Below are positions 45,132 to 55,499 of a stretch of DNA of 64,000 bases, piece after piece. The notes under the pieces are model-generated. The model searched no databases and was not told where the DNA came from. It saw only the letters and a program-made list of their open reading frames with translations. How positions within the stretch are numbered: the stretch's first letter is position 1; the number at the start of each line of letters is the position of its first letter. Where the stretch lies: assembly GCA_018813765.1 (NCBI GenBank), contig JAHJBC010000001.1:1-64000 (forward strand). Reading direction: 5' to 3'. The DNA is from Gammaproteobacteria bacterium (lineage in GTDB: Bacteria; Pseudomonadota; Gammaproteobacteria; Burkholderiales; Gallionellaceae). A program made the position numbers and the translations under genes.

Positions 45132-45313
45132 ACAAGCCTCTCATCGTCATCTGCCCGACTTGCGGCAAGGAACATGCATGGGACAGCAATAACCGATTCC
45201 GCCCGTTTTGCAGCGAACGCTGCAAACTCATCGATCTGGGGAAATGGGCGAACGAAGAATATCGCGTCGAACAACGCGAGCAGGAAATATCCGATCCGGA
45301 TCACCAGGCCTGA
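45128..45313 (+). CDS. yacG: DNA gyrase inhibitor YacG
   Basis: A 61-residue zinc protein with the CPTCG...CSERCK (CxxC...CxxxC) motif and the conserved [20 protein letters not shown] segment. It binds gyrase B and blocks its activity. The start overlaps the zapD stop (ATGA). Its end overlaps the end of the convergent Nudix/ThiE gene by 13 bases. Confidence 0.95.
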   Translation: MNKPLIVICPTCGKEHAWDSNNRFRPFCSERCKLIDLGKWANEEYRVEQREQEISDPDHQA

Positions 45314-46239
45314 CGTAGCAGTGCAATGCCATGCGCTCCGTGTTCCCAGGCGATCTGCATGTCTTCCTGTTTCAATCCCCCCAAGGCATACACCGGGATA
45401 GACGAATCCGCCGCGAGAGCGGCAAAACTCTTCCAGCCCAGATGTGGCGCACCCGGATGAGATTGAGTCGGCATCACCGGACTCAGCAAAGCGAAATCGC
45501 AATCCAGCACTTCCGCGCGGCGCAACTCCTGGGCGTTGTGACAGGACGCAGCACACCAATCCACGGCAGGACGTTTCTTCAGCTCCGCGAGCTGGGCCGA
45601 AGTCAATTGCACACCATCTGCGCCAACCGCCTGCGCCAAAACCACATCTGCATTAAGCAGAACCTTAGCACCGTGAATGTGAGCCATTGCCACCACACGC
45701 TGCGCCAGCGAGTACAGTTCTTCCCGCGGCAACTCTTTCTCGCGCAACTGAATCAGCTTTAGCCCCGCATCCAGTTTGGCCTGAAGTCTTGTCAGAAATG
45801 GCTCCACGCCCAGCTCGGCGGCATTGCTGATGGCATACAGCGTTGGCAATTCCAGTGCGCGCAGAATGGGTGAGTTGGCGGGAAGGATTGGATCGACATT
45901 TGCTTGTCCCGGCTGCTGCCACTCGAACTGCTGGCCCTCGTGCGGATGCAATTCACCGGACCATTCCGTCACACGGAAGAAGTTCAGCCGCACGGTCGCA
46001 TGCGGATAGGTGAACACGCGTGTAAGCCAGGGATAGGCGGTCTGCACGGTGATGCCGAGTTCCTCGTGCAGCTCGCGCACCAATGCATGAAACGCGGTCT
46101 CGCCGACCTCCACCTTGCCACCGGGAAATTCCCAGTAACCGGACCAGATCTTGTCGGGAGGACGCTGCGCAAGGAGAAAAGTGCCGTCGGGACGTTGCAG
46201 GACCGCGGCGGAAACTTCGACGACTTTATCTTTCGACAT
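45301..46239 (-). CDS. Nudix hydrolase (MutT-like) fused to a ThiE/TenI domain
   Basis: A 312-residue fusion. Residues 1-130 are a Nudix domain with [10 protein letters not shown] and RELHEELGI (Nudix box), likely cleaning 8-oxo-dGTP. Residues 140-312 are a thiamine-phosphate-synthase-like barrel ([55 protein letters not shown]). The ThiE part may not make thiamine, as fusions of this kind are widespread beside true ThiE. The start is the ATG at 46239 ([15 protein letters not shown]), overlapping the upstream gene by 14 bases. Confidence 0.92.
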   Translation of the reverse strand: MSKDKVVEVSAAVLQRPDGTFLLAQRPPDKIWSGYWEFPGGKVEVGETAFHALVRELHEELGITVQTAYPWLTRVFTYPHATVRLNFFRVTEWSGELHPHEGQQFEWQQPGQANVDPILPANSPILRALELPTLYAISNAAELGVEPFLTRLQAKLDAGLKLIQLREKELPREELYSLAQRVVAMAHIHGAKVLLNADVVLAQAVGADGVQLTSAQLAELKKRPAVDWCAASCHNAQELRRAEVLDCDFALLSPVMPTQSHPGAPHLGWKSFAALAADSSIPVYALGGLKQEDMQIAWEHGAHGIALLRQAW

Positions 46240-47089
46240 GCCGACCGCACCAGTCCCGCGCGAACTGCCCTGCCACCCTGCCGCTGCGCGACCCGCGCAA
46301 TAACGACCATTGCAGCGCCGCAGTGCGCACATCATCCGTCATCCCGGACTTCCAGCCATGGTGCGCCAGCCAGTGCGCGGCCACCGCAAGATATTCATCC
46401 TGCGCGAACGGATAAAAGGATATCCACAAGCCGAAGCGCTCGGACAGCGACACCTTCTCCTCCACACTCTCCGCCGGATGCACCTCATCGCCCACATATT
46501 TCGTGGCGAGATTGTCCTGCATCGATTGCGGCATCAAGTGGCGGCGGTTGGATGTCGCGTAGATGAGCAGGTTGTCGGAGAACGCCACCAGATCGCCGTC
46601 CAGTGCCGCCTTGAGCGACTGGTAACCGGGTTCGTCGGCATTGAAGGAAAGATCGTCGCAATACAGGATGAAGCGCTCGCTGCGCCCCTGCACCAGACCG
46701 ACGATGTACGCCAGATCGATCAAGCCCTGCTTGTCGATCTGGATCACGCGCAAGCCTTGTCCGGCGTATTCATTCAACAAGGCTTTCACCAGCGACGACT
46801 TGCCAGTGCCGCGCGCGCCGGAAAGCAGCACGTTGTTCGCCGTACCGCCGCGCACGAATTGTTCGGTGTTCTGCCTGATGCGCTGTTTCTGGTCGTCGAT
46901 GCCGAGCAGGTCGGAGAGCGCGATACGCTGGAAATTCAGAACGGGATGTAACGCGCGTTGCTGGTGGTCCCAGCGGAATGCCGCAGCAGATTGCCAATCG
47001 GGTGTTTGCGGCTGTGCGCCGGGCAGGATTTTTTCCAGGCGAACGAGCAAGCCTTCGGCACGGGCGAGAAACTTGTCCAGCTTATCCAT
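46226..47089 (-). CDS. DUF815-family AAA-like ATP-binding protein
   Basis: A 287-residue ATPase. The P-loop GARGTGKSSLVKALL is at about residue 90, with the Walker B region FILYCDDLSFNADEPGYQ and sensor-like LLIYATSNRRHLMP. The C-terminus is helical. The substrate or partner is unknown; this family is widespread next to mutT and argJ in betaproteobacteria. It overlaps the start of the Nudix fusion by 14 bases and follows argJ by 30, which suggests an operon. Confidence 0.92.
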   Translation of the reverse strand: MDKLDKFLARAEGLLVRLEKILPGAQPQTPDWQSAAAFRWDHQQRALHPVLNFQRIALSDLLGIDDQKQRIRQNTEQFVRGGTANNVLLSGARGTGKSSLVKALLNEYAGQGLRVIQIDKQGLIDLAYIVGLVQGRSERFILYCDDLSFNADEPGYQSLKAALDGDLVAFSDNLLIYATSNRRHLMPQSMQDNLATKYVGDEVHPAESVEEKVSLSERFGLWISFYPFAQDEYLAVAAHWLAHHGWKSGMTDDVRTAALQWSLLRGSRSGRVAGQFARDWCGRHVER

Positions 47090-47119
47090 AGAACACTTCC
47101 CCCGTGCGGGAGCCGCAAA

Positions 47120-48337
47120 TCAACTTCTGTAGCTCGCGTTGATCTTCACGTAATCGTAAGAGAAATCGCACGTCCACAGCGTGGCGTTCACCGCCCCGCG
47201 GTTCAGCACCACGCGAATGGTAATATCGTTTTGCTTCATCACACGCTGGCCGTCTTCTTCCTGATAGCTTGCTGCGCGTCCGCCCTTCTCGGCCACCAGC
47301 ACGTCGTCAAGGTACAGTTTCAGTTTCGCGACATCGAGATCGCCCACACCCGCATAGCCGATCGCAGCGAGGATGCGCCCGAGGTTGGGATCGGAAGCGA
47401 AGAATGCAGTTTTAACCAGGGGAGAGTGCGCAATGGCGTAGCCGATCTTTTTGCACTCGGCTTCGTCCTTGCCACCCTCGACCTTGATGGTGATGAACTT
47501 GGTGGCGCCTTCGCCGTCGCGCACGATGGCCTGCGCCAGCAAGGTGGCGACTTCGGTGATGACGGCCTGCATCGCGGTACGGCTTGCGGCATCTATTGTC
47601 ACACCACTCTTGCCGGTGGCGATCAGCATCAGCGCATCATTGGTGGAGGTGTCGCCGTCCACGGTGATGCAGTTGAACGAGCGGTTGGCCGCTTCTGACA
47701 CCATCTGCTGCAACAGCGGTTGCGCGATGGCGGCATCGGTGGCGATATAGCCCAGCATGGTGGCCATGTTGGGATGGATCATCCCGGAACCCTTGGACAT
47801 GCCGGTGACGGTGACGGTCTTGCCGCCGATCTGCACCTGTCTGCTCACCGCCTTGGCGACAATGTCGGTGGTCATGATGGCGTGCGCGGCATCGAACCAG
47901 TTGTCGGCCTTCAGGTTGGCGATGGCTTGTGGCATTCCGGCGACGATCTTGTCTACCGGCAGTGTTTCCATGATGACGCCGGTGGAGTATGGCAACACCT
48001 GCTCTGGTGTGTATCCCAGCAGTTTCGCCAGTTCCGCACAGGTGGTGCGTGCGGCGATCATGCCTTGCTCGCCGGTGCCGGCGTTGGCATTGCCGGTATT
48101 CACAACCAACGCCCGGATACCTTTGTTCGCGGCGAGATGTTCCTTCGCGACGGTGACTGGTGCTGCGCAGAAGCGATTGGTGGTGAACACGCCCGCAACG
48201 GTCGCGCCCTCTTCAAGCTTGATGACCAGCAAGTCCTTGCGGTCGGCTCGTTTGATGCCCGCTTCCGCGATGCCCAAAGAAACGCCCGCAACGGGCAACA
48301 GTTGTGCCGCGACGGGCGTGGAGAGATTCACCGGCAT
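47120..48337 (-). CDS. argJ: Bifunctional glutamate N-acetyltransferase / amino-acid acetyltransferase
   Basis: A 405-residue ArgJ of the arginine pathway (acetyl-ornithine recycling). The self-cleavage site is the Ala-Thr in [15 protein letters not shown] (about residue 190); the Thr becomes the nucleophile of the beta chain. Also present are [12 protein letters not shown] and [15 protein letters not shown]. No truncation is seen, and the C-terminus NINASYRS-like end (KINASYRS) is standard. Confidence 0.96.
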   Translation of the reverse strand: MPVNLSTPVAAQLLPVAGVSLGIAEAGIKRADRKDLLVIKLEEGATVAGVFTTNRFCAAPVTVAKEHLAANKGIRALVVNTGNANAGTGEQGMIAARTTCAELAKLLGYTPEQVLPYSTGVIMETLPVDKIVAGMPQAIANLKADNWFDAAHAIMTTDIVAKAVSRQVQIGGKTVTVTGMSKGSGMIHPNMATMLGYIATDAAIAQPLLQQMVSEAANRSFNCITVDGDTSTNDALMLIATGKSGVTIDAASRTAMQAVITEVATLLAQAIVRDGEGATKFITIKVEGGKDEAECKKIGYAIAHSPLVKTAFFASDPNLGRILAAIGYAGVGDLDVAKLKLYLDDVLVAEKGGRAASYQEEDGQRVMKQNDITIRVVLNRGAVNATLWTCDFSYDYVKINASYRS

Positions 48338-48347
48338 TCAGCTTCCT

Positions 48348-48845
48348 TTAGAAACGGCCTTTGGTCCTGTAAATGTAGTTGCTCATTTCGACCGACTGCA
48401 TGTTCATGCGGCGAACGATGCCGTGGGTATGGCGCACGATGCCGCGCATCACGTAATACACGATGGCAGGCTGGGAGTTCAGCAGCGATTCGAACTTGGA
48501 ACGCTCCAGCAACAGCACCTGGCAGTCGGTCTTGGCCACCACGGTGGCGCTGATCTGCGAAACATTACCGCCCGCGAAGGTGATGATGCCGGCAAGATCG
48601 CCCGGTTCCAGCAGATGCAGGGTGGCCTGCTCCCCACCAAGGGTCGCCGTCGCCTCCACTTCGCCGGTGGCCAGCACTATCAGAGAGTTTTTCAGGCTTT
48701 CCTCACCCGGCCGCAGCAATGCAGTCCCGGCTTTGAAGTTCCTGACTTCGAACAGTCGCGCCAGAATTTCGATCTCGGCATCGCGCAACTCCTCGGTCAG
48801 GGTCGAGTTGTTCAAGGTTTGCAAAATCAGATTGTCTGTCGGCAT
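48348..48845 (-). CDS. Cyclic nucleotide-binding-domain protein without a DNA-binding domain
   Basis: A 165-residue protein consisting of one CRP-like cNMP domain (FKAGTALLRPGEESLKNSLI, LATGEVEATATLGGEQATLH, LEPGDLAGIITFAGG, SATVVAKTDCQVLLLERS). There is a short C-terminal helix with no helix-turn-helix, so it is not a classical regulator. The ligand pocket residues of CRP (RxS in the phosphate-binding cassette) are not clearly present, so ligand binding is uncertain. It lies between argJ and secA on the same strand. Confidence 0.85.
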   Translation of the reverse strand: MPTDNLILQTLNNSTLTEELRDAEIEILARLFEVRNFKAGTALLRPGEESLKNSLIVLATGEVEATATLGGEQATLHLLEPGDLAGIITFAGGNVSQISATVVAKTDCQVLLLERSKFESLLNSQPAIVYYVMRGIVRHTHGIVRRMNMQSVEMSNYIYRTKGRF

Positions 48846-48873
48846 CTCAAATTTCTCCCCGCATTTGTTATTT

Positions 48874-51588
48874 TCAGTTCAGTCTACCATGACACTGTTT
48901 GTATTTTTTCCCCGAGCCGCACGGGCAGGGATCGTTGCGACCGACCTTTTCGCCGCCTCTTACAAAAGGCTTGTGTTCTTCGGCCTGCTGATCGGTTGAC
49001 CCGAGTGCTTCCTCGTAGTCGGCGTGATGATACTGCACATTTTCCGGGGCGTGGGGCGCTTCCGCTGCGGCCACATCGGCCTCGCTGCGTATCTGCACGT
49101 TCATCAGTATCTGCGTCACATCGCGCTTGATCGTTTCCAGCATGGTAGAGAACAGCTCGAACGCTTCGCGTTTGTATTCCTGCTTGGGGTTCTTCTGCGC
49201 ATAGCCGCGCAGATGGATACCCTGGCGCAGGTGATCCAGCGCCGCCAGATGTTCGCGCCAGTGCTGGTCCAGACTTTGCAACATGATGATGCGCTCATAA
49301 CCGTGCATCACCTCGCCACCGACCTGGTCGACCTTGGCCTGGTATTGCTGTTGCGCGACCTCGACCACTTTTGCGCGCACGCCGTTTTCGTCCATTTGCT
49401 TGTCCTGCGCCAGCCATATCGCCACCGGTACATGCAACTGGAAATCGGCCGCCAGCGCCTTCTCCAGCCCCGGCGCATCCCATTGCTCTTCCATGCTGCC
49501 GGGCGGGATATATTCCGCCACGGCATCCGCCAGCACGCTCTCGCGCATGGCAGCGATGGTCTCGGAGATATCGGTGCTTTCCAGCAGTTCGCTGCGCTGC
49601 TGGTAGATCACCTTGCGCTGGTCGTTGGCGACGTCGTCGTATTCCAGGATTTGCTTGCGCATGTCGAAGTTGCGCGCCTCGACCTTGCGCTGCGCGTTCT
49701 CGATCGCGCGCGTCACCCAGCTATGTTCGATGGCCTCGCCCTCGGGCAGCTTGAACTTGTTCATGATCGCGGCGACGCGATCGGAAGCGAAGATGCGCAA
49801 CAGCGGATCTTCCAGCGACAGGTAGAAGCGGCTGGAACCGGGGTCGCCCTGGCGGCCGGAACGGCCGCGCAACTGGTTGTCGACGCGGCGCGACTCGTGG
49901 CGCTCGGTACCGATGATATGCAGGCCGCCGCTGGCAACCACTTGCTCATGGACGGGTTGCCACTCGGTACGCAATTGCGCGATGCGCTGTTCCCTGGCTG
50001 CCGCATCGAGACTTTCGTCCATGCGCACCAGTTCTATCGGCTTCTCCACGTTACCGCCCAGCACGATATCGGTACCGCGGCCCGCCATGTTGGTGGCGAT
50101 CGTGATCATTTTTGGACTACCTGCCTGCGCCACGATCTCGGCCTCACGCGCATGCTGTTTGGCGTTCAACACCTGGTGCGGCAGCTTGGCTTTTTCCAGC
50201 ATGCCGGAAAGCAGTTCGGAGGTCTCGATGGAGGTCGTGCCCACCAGCACCGGCTGGCCGCGCTCATAGCAGTCGCGCACATCGGCGATGACCGCGGCAT
50301 ATTTCTCCGGCGAACTCAGATAGACCTTGTCCATCATGTCCTTGCGTATGGTCGGACGGTGCGGCGGGATGATGACAGTTTCCAGGCTATAGATAGTCTG
50401 GAACTCATAGGCCTCGGTATCCGCCGTACCGGTCATGCCGGACAGCTTCTGATACATGCGGAAATAGTTCTGGAAGGTGATCGAGGCCAGCGTCTGGTTT
50501 TCTTTCTGGATCGCTACACCTTCCTTGGCTTCGACCGCTTGGTGCAGGCCGTCCGACCAGCGGCGACCGGCCATCAAGCGCCCGGTGAACTCATCGACGA
50601 TCACCACTTCGTTGTTCTGCACCACGTAGTGCTGGTCGCGCAGGAACAGGTTATGAGCCTTCAGCGCTGCATACAGGTGGTGGATCAGCGTGATATTGGC
50701 CGGGTCGTACAGACTGCCGCCCTCGGGCAACATGCCCGCCTGTGCCAGCAACTGTTCGGCATGCTCGTGCCCGATCTCGCTGAGTAATATCTGATGGTTC
50801 TTTTCGTCGACGTGGTAATCGCCGGGCGCGTTCTCGTCGGCTTGGCGCTTCAGGCTAGGCGCCAACTTATCCATCCTCAGGTAAACGTCGAGATTGTCCT
50901 CGGCCTGACCGGAGATGATCAGCGGTGTGCGCGCCTCGTCGATGAGGATGGAGTCCACCTCGTCGACGATGGCGAAATTCAGTCCGCGCTGGAAGCGCTC
51001 ATTCGCCTGTGCCGCCATGTTGTCGCGCAGGTAATCGAAGCCGAATTCGTTGTTGGTACCATAGGTGATGTCAGCACCATAGGCCGCCTGCTTGTCCGCA
51101 TGTTCCATGCTGGTCAGGATGACGCCCACCGACAGACCGAGAAAACGGTACAACTTGCCCATCCACTCCGCGTCGCGCGCCGCCAGATAGTCGTTCACTG
51201 TCACCACATGCACGCCCTTGCCGGACAAGGCATTCAGGTAGGCAGGCAATGTCGCCATCAGCGTCTTGCCTTCGCCCGTGCGCATCTCGGCGATCTTGCC
51301 GTAATGCAGCACCATGCCGCCGATGAGTTGCACATCGAAATGGCGCATCTGCAAAGCTCTTTTGCCGCCCTCACGCACCACGGCGAAGGCCTCGGGCAGG
51401 ATGTCGTCCAGCGTCGCGCCGTTCTGCACGCGCTGCTTGAACTCGGCCGTCTTGCCGCGCAACTCATCGTCGGAAAGCGCAGAAACCTCAGCCTCCAGCG
51501 CATTGATGCGGACAACGGTTTGGCGATATTGCTTGAGCAGACGGTCGTTACGACTGCCAAACACGGATTTCAACAATTTGGAGATCAT
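48874..51588 (-). CDS. secA: Preprotein translocase ATPase SecA
   Basis: A 904-residue motor of the Sec pathway. The start is the ATG at 51588 ([20 protein letters not shown]); a longer frame runs upstream into a terminator. It has Walker [11 protein letters not shown], Walker B region [19 protein letters not shown], preprotein cross-linking domain, [13 protein letters not shown], and a C-terminal zinc SEC-C motif ([19 protein letters not shown]). It is followed by the cNMP-domain gene 28 bases away. Confidence 0.97.
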   Translation of the reverse strand: MISKLLKSVFGSRNDRLLKQYRQTVVRINALEAEVSALSDDELRGKTAEFKQRVQNGATLDDILPEAFAVVREGGKRALQMRHFDVQLIGGMVLHYGKIAEMRTGEGKTLMATLPAYLNALSGKGVHVVTVNDYLAARDAEWMGKLYRFLGLSVGVILTSMEHADKQAAYGADITYGTNNEFGFDYLRDNMAAQANERFQRGLNFAIVDEVDSILIDEARTPLIISGQAEDNLDVYLRMDKLAPSLKRQADENAPGDYHVDEKNHQILLSEIGHEHAEQLLAQAGMLPEGGSLYDPANITLIHHLYAALKAHNLFLRDQHYVVQNNEVVIVDEFTGRLMAGRRWSDGLHQAVEAKEGVAIQKENQTLASITFQNYFRMYQKLSGMTGTADTEAYEFQTIYSLETVIIPPHRPTIRKDMMDKVYLSSPEKYAAVIADVRDCYERGQPVLVGTTSIETSELLSGMLEKAKLPHQVLNAKQHAREAEIVAQAGSPKMITIATNMAGRGTDIVLGGNVEKPIELVRMDESLDAAAREQRIAQLRTEWQPVHEQVVASGGLHIIGTERHESRRVDNQLRGRSGRQGDPGSSRFYLSLEDPLLRIFASDRVAAIMNKFKLPEGEAIEHSWVTRAIENAQRKVEARNFDMRKQILEYDDVANDQRKVIYQQRSELLESTDISETIAAMRESVLADAVAEYIPPGSMEEQWDAPGLEKALAADFQLHVPVAIWLAQDKQMDENGVRAKVVEVAQQQYQAKVDQVGGEVMHGYERIIMLQSLDQHWREHLAALDHLRQGIHLRGYAQKNPKQEYKREAFELFSTMLETIKRDVTQILMNVQIRSEADVAAAEAPHAPENVQYHHADYEEALGSTDQQAEEHKPFVRGGEKVGRNDPCPCGSGKKYKQCHGRLN

Positions 51589-51619
51589 GCTGTTTTTTTC
51601 TACCGCTATTCGTACAAAT

Positions 51620-51651
51620 AAAAAAGGGTGAGGCAGGCACCTCACCCTTGG
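51620..51651 (-). terminator. Terminator after the M23 peptidase gene
   Basis: The stem aagggtgaggc / gcctcaccctt-like (aagggtgaggcaggcacctc on the plus strand) is followed on the minus strand by a ttttttattt run. It ends the transcript of 51667-52590 before secA. Confidence 0.9.
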
Positions 51652-51666
51652 ATCAAGCCGGAAACA

Positions 51667-52590
51667 TCAACTGGCTGCTTTTTCCAGGAAGCGGACCGGG
51701 TTCTGGGCCATGCCCTTGTATCTCACCTCGAAGTGCAGATGCGGCCCGGTCGAGCGGCCCGTGCTGCCCGACAGGGCGATCTCCTGCCCGCGGCGCACCA
51801 TCTGACCGACCTTGACCAGCAACTTGGACGCATGCGCATAGCGCGTGATGACCTGGTTGCCGTGATCGATCTCGATCATATTACCATACTGCGGATGGGC
51901 ATCCGAATACACCACCATACCCCCGGCAGATGCGTGGATGGTCGTGCCCGAGGGAACCATGTAATCCACGCCTTCATGCATGGCATTCTTCCCGGTAAAA
52001 GGGTCGATGCGCCAGCCGAAGTTGGAGGAATACCAGCCTGTGGTGATGGGAGGGATGGAGGGCAGCAGCTTTTTGCTCAGCTTGTCCTGCATGAGCAGGG
52101 TCTCAAGCGCCACCAGCTTGTCGCTGCGATCGCTCAGCAGCGCGTTCAGCTCGGCCATCTGCTGTGTCATCGCCTCAAGTGAGATGTCCTGATGCAGTGC
52201 GACCGGCAGGAACGGGCCGCCTTGGGCTGGCATCTTGTCGAAAGAGAACTCCTGCGGTTTCATGCCGGTCAATTTGGCCAACCTGGCGCCCAGACCGTCC
52301 AGACGCAGTAATTGCGCCTGCATCTGACCCAGACGGACCGCCAGCGTGTCCAGGTTGTTGCGCATGTATTCCTGTTGCTGCTTCTGCTCGTCCTGCTGGG
52401 CACTGGCCATCCAGCTGCGCAACTCATTGCTCAGCATCTGCGGCTGGAAGCGCACGATGGCATACTGCGCCGCCATCAAAGCGGCGACGAACAAGCCCAT
52501 CGTCAGGATGACTATCATCATCAGATGCCAGCCGTTCAGCGTGATGCTGCGAGCTTTTGCAAATCGATTGGAAACTAGAATAATATTCAC
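51667..52590 (-). CDS. M23-family peptidoglycan metallopeptidase (LytM type)
   Basis: A 307-residue protein with one N-terminal membrane segment (residues 22-45, MMIVILTMGLFVAALMAAQY), a helical coiled-coil part (about 60-180) and a C-terminal LytM domain. The zinc motifs are MHEGVDYMVPSG (HxxxD) and GPHLHFEV (HxH), with HGNQVITRYAHAS between; all ligands are present, so it may be an active endopeptidase rather than a degenerate activator like EnvC. It is divergent from the DciA-like gene. Confidence 0.92.
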   Translation of the reverse strand: MNIILVSNRFAKARSITLNGWHLMMIVILTMGLFVAALMAAQYAIVRFQPQMLSNELRSWMASAQQDEQKQQQEYMRNNLDTLAVRLGQMQAQLLRLDGLGARLAKLTGMKPQEFSFDKMPAQGGPFLPVALHQDISLEAMTQQMAELNALLSDRSDKLVALETLLMQDKLSKKLLPSIPPITTGWYSSNFGWRIDPFTGKNAMHEGVDYMVPSGTTIHASAGGMVVYSDAHPQYGNMIEIDHGNQVITRYAHASKLLVKVGQMVRRGQEIALSGSTGRSTGPHLHFEVRYKGMAQNPVRFLEKAAS

Positions 52591-52624
52591 GCAACCCCCT
52601 TATGACGCGACTACTTAACCTAAC

Positions 52625-53044
52625 GTGCCGCACCGTCTGAACGCCTTTCTGGCCTCCAATCAGGATCTACGGCTTCTTTCAAGCAAAGCTGAGCAAATCG
52701 CAGCCTTGCAAAAGCACTATGAGTCAATTTTGCCGGACTCCCTGAAGCGTAACAGTCAGGTGTTACAACTGCGCCAGCAGACTCTGATCATCGCCGTACC
52801 CAGTGGCGCCGTAGCCGCCAAACTCCGCCAGATGACCGGCGAGCTCATTTCCCTTTTTCAAGCAAGGGGATGCGAGGTTACTGGAATTCAAATCAAGGTG
52901 CAAGTAAGGTCCACCCAACCACCCATCAAGACGCTTCCGCGCAAACCCGGGGCGGGCGCCCGAACTGCACTGGAAAAGCTGGGACAGACACTGTCCGATT
53001 CGCCGCTCAGGAGCGCCCTGATGCGTCTCGCGAAACGGGTCTAG
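52625..53044 (+). CDS. DciA-family protein (DUF721)
   Basis: A 139-residue protein. Residues 15-90 (SKAEQIAALQKHYESILPDS, then LQLRQQTLIIAVPSGAVAAK) match the DUF721/DciA domain, whose members help load the replicative helicase DnaB. The C-terminus is a basic, proline-rich tail. The start is a GTG at 52625. The assignment to DciA is by family look and position near secA and lpxC, a common location. Confidence 0.8.
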   Translation: MPHRLNAFLASNQDLRLLSSKAEQIAALQKHYESILPDSLKRNSQVLQLRQQTLIIAVPSGAVAAKLRQMTGELISLFQARGCEVTGIQIKVQVRSTQPPIKTLPRKPGAGARTALEKLGQTLSDSPLRSALMRLAKRV

Positions 53045-53238
53045 ACGAATACCCGCCAGGCTACCAGCCCGTAGCGCTCGAGCAGATATAGTGCCGCCGA
53101 CACCAGCAGCACGTACATCATGAAGCGCAGCACTTGCCAGGCGAATCCCGCATAGCGCAGGTCGCGCGTGAAAAAATACATGACGGTGGAGACGGCGACC
53201 AGCAGGATCGTGATGAGCAGTGCCAGCCGGATCAGCAT
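53041..53238 (-). CDS. Small two-segment membrane protein
   Basis: A 65-residue hydrophobic protein with two membrane segments (LALLITILLVAVSTVMYFFT and LRFMMYVLLVSAALYLL) separated by a short basic loop (RDLRYAGF). It lies 14 bases after lpxC on the same strand, suggesting cotranscription, and overlaps the end of the convergent DciA gene by 4 bases. Function is unknown. Confidence 0.75.
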   Translation of the reverse strand: MLIRLALLITILLVAVSTVMYFFTRDLRYAGFAWQVLRFMMYVLLVSAALYLLERYGLVAWRVFV

Positions 53239-53252
53239 CGCCGCCTACCCTG

Positions 53253-54164
53253 TCAGGCGGTTTGCAATTGCAGGCGCAGGAAGTCGGGAGCTTCTTCCGG
53301 CTTTTCAAAGGTGATCAGCTCCCAGGCCGACTCGTCGGCCAGCAGGGCGCGGCACAGGGCATTGTTGAGAGCATGACCTGATTTGTAGCCCGAGAATGCG
53401 CCGATCAGCGGATGGCCGAGCAGGTACAGATCACCGATGGCATCCAGGACCTTATGCTTGACGAATTCGTCCTCGAAACGCAGTCCGTCCGGATTGATCA
53501 CGCGGTATTCGTCCATGACGATGGCGTTATCCAGGTTGCCGCCCAGCGCCAGACCCTGCGAACGCATGTATTCCACTTCCTGCATGAAGCCGAAAGTACG
53601 GGCGCGGCTGACTTCCTTTATATAGGACTGCGCCCCCAGATCGATCGTGACGTTTTGTTTGGTATTGGCAAATACCGGGTGGGTGAAATTGATGGTGAAA
53701 TTAAGCTTGTAGCCGTTGTAGGGCTCGAAACGCACCCACTTGTCTCCATCTTTCACTTCCACGGTCTTTTTGATGCGAATGAACTTTTTGGCTGCAGCTT
53801 GCTCGACGATGCCGGCCGATTGCAGCAGGAAGATAAATGTGCCGGCACTGCCGTCCATGATGGGCAGTTCCGGACTGGTCAGTTCGACGATGGCGTTATC
53901 GATACCCAGTCCAGCCAATGCGGACATCAGGTGTTCGATGGTGGCCACTCGCGTACCGTGCGCAACCAGACAGGTGGAAAGGCGGGTGTCCTGCACCTCA
54001 CGTGCCACAGCACGAATTTCTACAGGCTGCGGCAAGTCAACGCGACGGAACACGATACCGCTGTCGATGGCGGCCGGGCGCAAGGTCAGGTAGACCTTCT
54101 CGCCAGTGTGCAGACCGACTCCTGTCGCCTGCACCGTCGTCTTCAATGTGCGCTGTTTGACCAT
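53253..54164 (-). CDS. lpxC: UDP-3-O-acyl-N-acetylglucosamine deacetylase
   Basis: A 303-residue zinc amidase catalysing the first committed step of lipid A synthesis. Zinc and catalytic motifs are [16 protein letters not shown] (first His), [18 protein letters not shown] (second His and Asp) and [16 protein letters not shown] (His). The N-terminus [21 protein letters not shown] is typical. It closes the dcw cluster after ftsZ; a palindromic repeat separates the two. Confidence 0.96.
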   Translation of the reverse strand: MVKQRTLKTTVQATGVGLHTGEKVYLTLRPAAIDSGIVFRRVDLPQPVEIRAVAREVQDTRLSTCLVAHGTRVATIEHLMSALAGLGIDNAIVELTSPELPIMDGSAGTFIFLLQSAGIVEQAAAKKFIRIKKTVEVKDGDKWVRFEPYNGYKLNFTINFTHPVFANTKQNVTIDLGAQSYIKEVSRARTFGFMQEVEYMRSQGLALGGNLDNAIVMDEYRVINPDGLRFEDEFVKHKVLDAIGDLYLLGHPLIGAFSGYKSGHALNNALCRALLADESAWELITFEKPEEAPDFLRLQLQTA

Positions 54165-54204
54165 TGCCTATATACCCGAGTAATCCGGTACGAAGTTTAA
54201 CATA

Positions 54205-54299
54205 GCCCTAAAGCAGGGTTTGGGAACCGGGAATTGGGACTTGGGGGAATTTCACCCTAATTCCTAAATCCGAAATCCGAAATCCAAATCCTGCTTTAG
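54205..54299. repeat. Palindromic repeat between ftsZ and lpxC
   Basis: The ends ctaaagcagg and cctgctttag are perfect inverted repeats. Inside are tandem words, gggaaccgggaattgggact on the left and ccgaaatccgaaatccaaat on the right, which also pair. The ftsZ stop codon (54296-54298) is part of the right end. Confidence 0.8.
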
Positions 54300-55453
54300 T
54301 CCGCCTGTTTGCGCAGGAACGACGGAATATCCAGCGGATCTACGCCAGATTGTTTCATCGCTTCCAAGGCTTCGCGATGACGTCCGGTGCGAATCACTGC
54401 CGGCATGTCCAGTTCGTTGTAGTTCACCATCGGCGCGTCGTGCGTGCCGGTGCGCAACTGCTTGTTGTAGATCAGTTCCGGTTTGGGCTGCTTGCGTGCC
54501 AAGGGGGCGCCCAGTCCAGTCGCCACGATGGTCACGCGCAATTCGTCGCCCATGTCTTCGTCAAACACCGAACCCACGATCACGGTCGCTTCAGACGCGG
54601 CGAACTGAAAGCAGTTCATCACTTCGTGCAGCTCTTCCAAAGTCAGGTTGCTGCTGGAGGTGATGTTGACCAGTACGCCGCGGGCGCCGGACAGATCCAC
54701 ATCTTCCAGCAAGGGGCTGGCGATAGCCTGCTCGGCAGCGCGCTGAGCACGCCCTTCGCCGGATGCGGAAGCCGCACCCATCATGGCCATGCCGTTCTCG
54801 GACATCAGCGTGCACACGTCGGCAAAGTCCACGTTGACCATGCCGGGTACGTTGATGACCTCGGCGATACCTGCGACCGCGCCCTGCAGCACGCCGTTCG
54901 CCGCCTTGAACGCTTCCGGCAGCGTGGTCTTGCCGCCCAGTACTTCCATCAGCTTGGCATTCGGCACGATGATCAGCGAGTCGACATGGATCGATAGTTC
55001 TTCGATGCCGCTCTGCGCCAGCGACATGCGCTTGCCCTCGAAAACAAAGGGTTTGGTGACGACAGCCACCGTAAGGATGCCCATCTCCTTGGCCACCTGC
55101 GCCACGATGGGTGCCGCCCCGGTACCGGTGCCGCCGCCCATGCCCGCGGTGATGAACACCATGTTCGCACCGTTGATGATCTCGGCGATGCGCTCGCGGT
55201 CCTCGATCGCCGCAGCCTGTCCGATTTCGGGTTTGGCGCCCGCGCCCAGTCCCTTGGTCAGGTTGGCGCCGATCTGCAACTGCACGCGCGCCTTGCTGCG
55301 ACGCAACGCCTGCGCATCGGTGTTGATGGTGATGAACTCGACCCCCTGCACCCCTTGGTCGATCATGTGATCGACGGCATTGCTGCCGCAGCCTCCGACA
55401 CCGACCACCTTGATCACTGCGCCTTGCGGCTGAGCATCCATTAACTCGAACAT
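54296..55453 (-). CDS. ftsZ: Cell division GTPase FtsZ
   Basis: A 385-residue tubulin-like GTPase that forms the division ring. The GTP-binding signature is GMGGGTGTGAAPIV (about residue 107), preceded by GGCGSNAVDHMI (T1 loop). The C-terminal conserved peptide ends DIPSFLRKQAD, which binds FtsA and ZapD/ZipA. The start ATG (MFELMDAQPQGAVIKVVGVG) is 46 bases after ftsA. The stop codon lies in the terminal inverted repeat of a repeat element. Confidence 0.98.
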   Translation of the reverse strand: MFELMDAQPQGAVIKVVGVGGCGSNAVDHMIDQGVQGVEFITINTDAQALRRSKARVQLQIGANLTKGLGAGAKPEIGQAAAIEDRERIAEIINGANMVFITAGMGGGTGTGAAPIVAQVAKEMGILTVAVVTKPFVFEGKRMSLAQSGIEELSIHVDSLIIVPNAKLMEVLGGKTTLPEAFKAANGVLQGAVAGIAEVINVPGMVNVDFADVCTLMSENGMAMMGAASASGEGRAQRAAEQAIASPLLEDVDLSGARGVLVNITSSSNLTLEELHEVMNCFQFAASEATVIVGSVFDEDMGDELRVTIVATGLGAPLARKQPKPELIYNKQLRTGTHDAPMVNYNELDMPAVIRTGRHREALEAMKQSGVDPLDIPSFLRKQAD

Positions 55454-55499
55454 AGCTATTCTCCTTATTTAAATTGCAAACCAACCCTGAACCAGAAAA

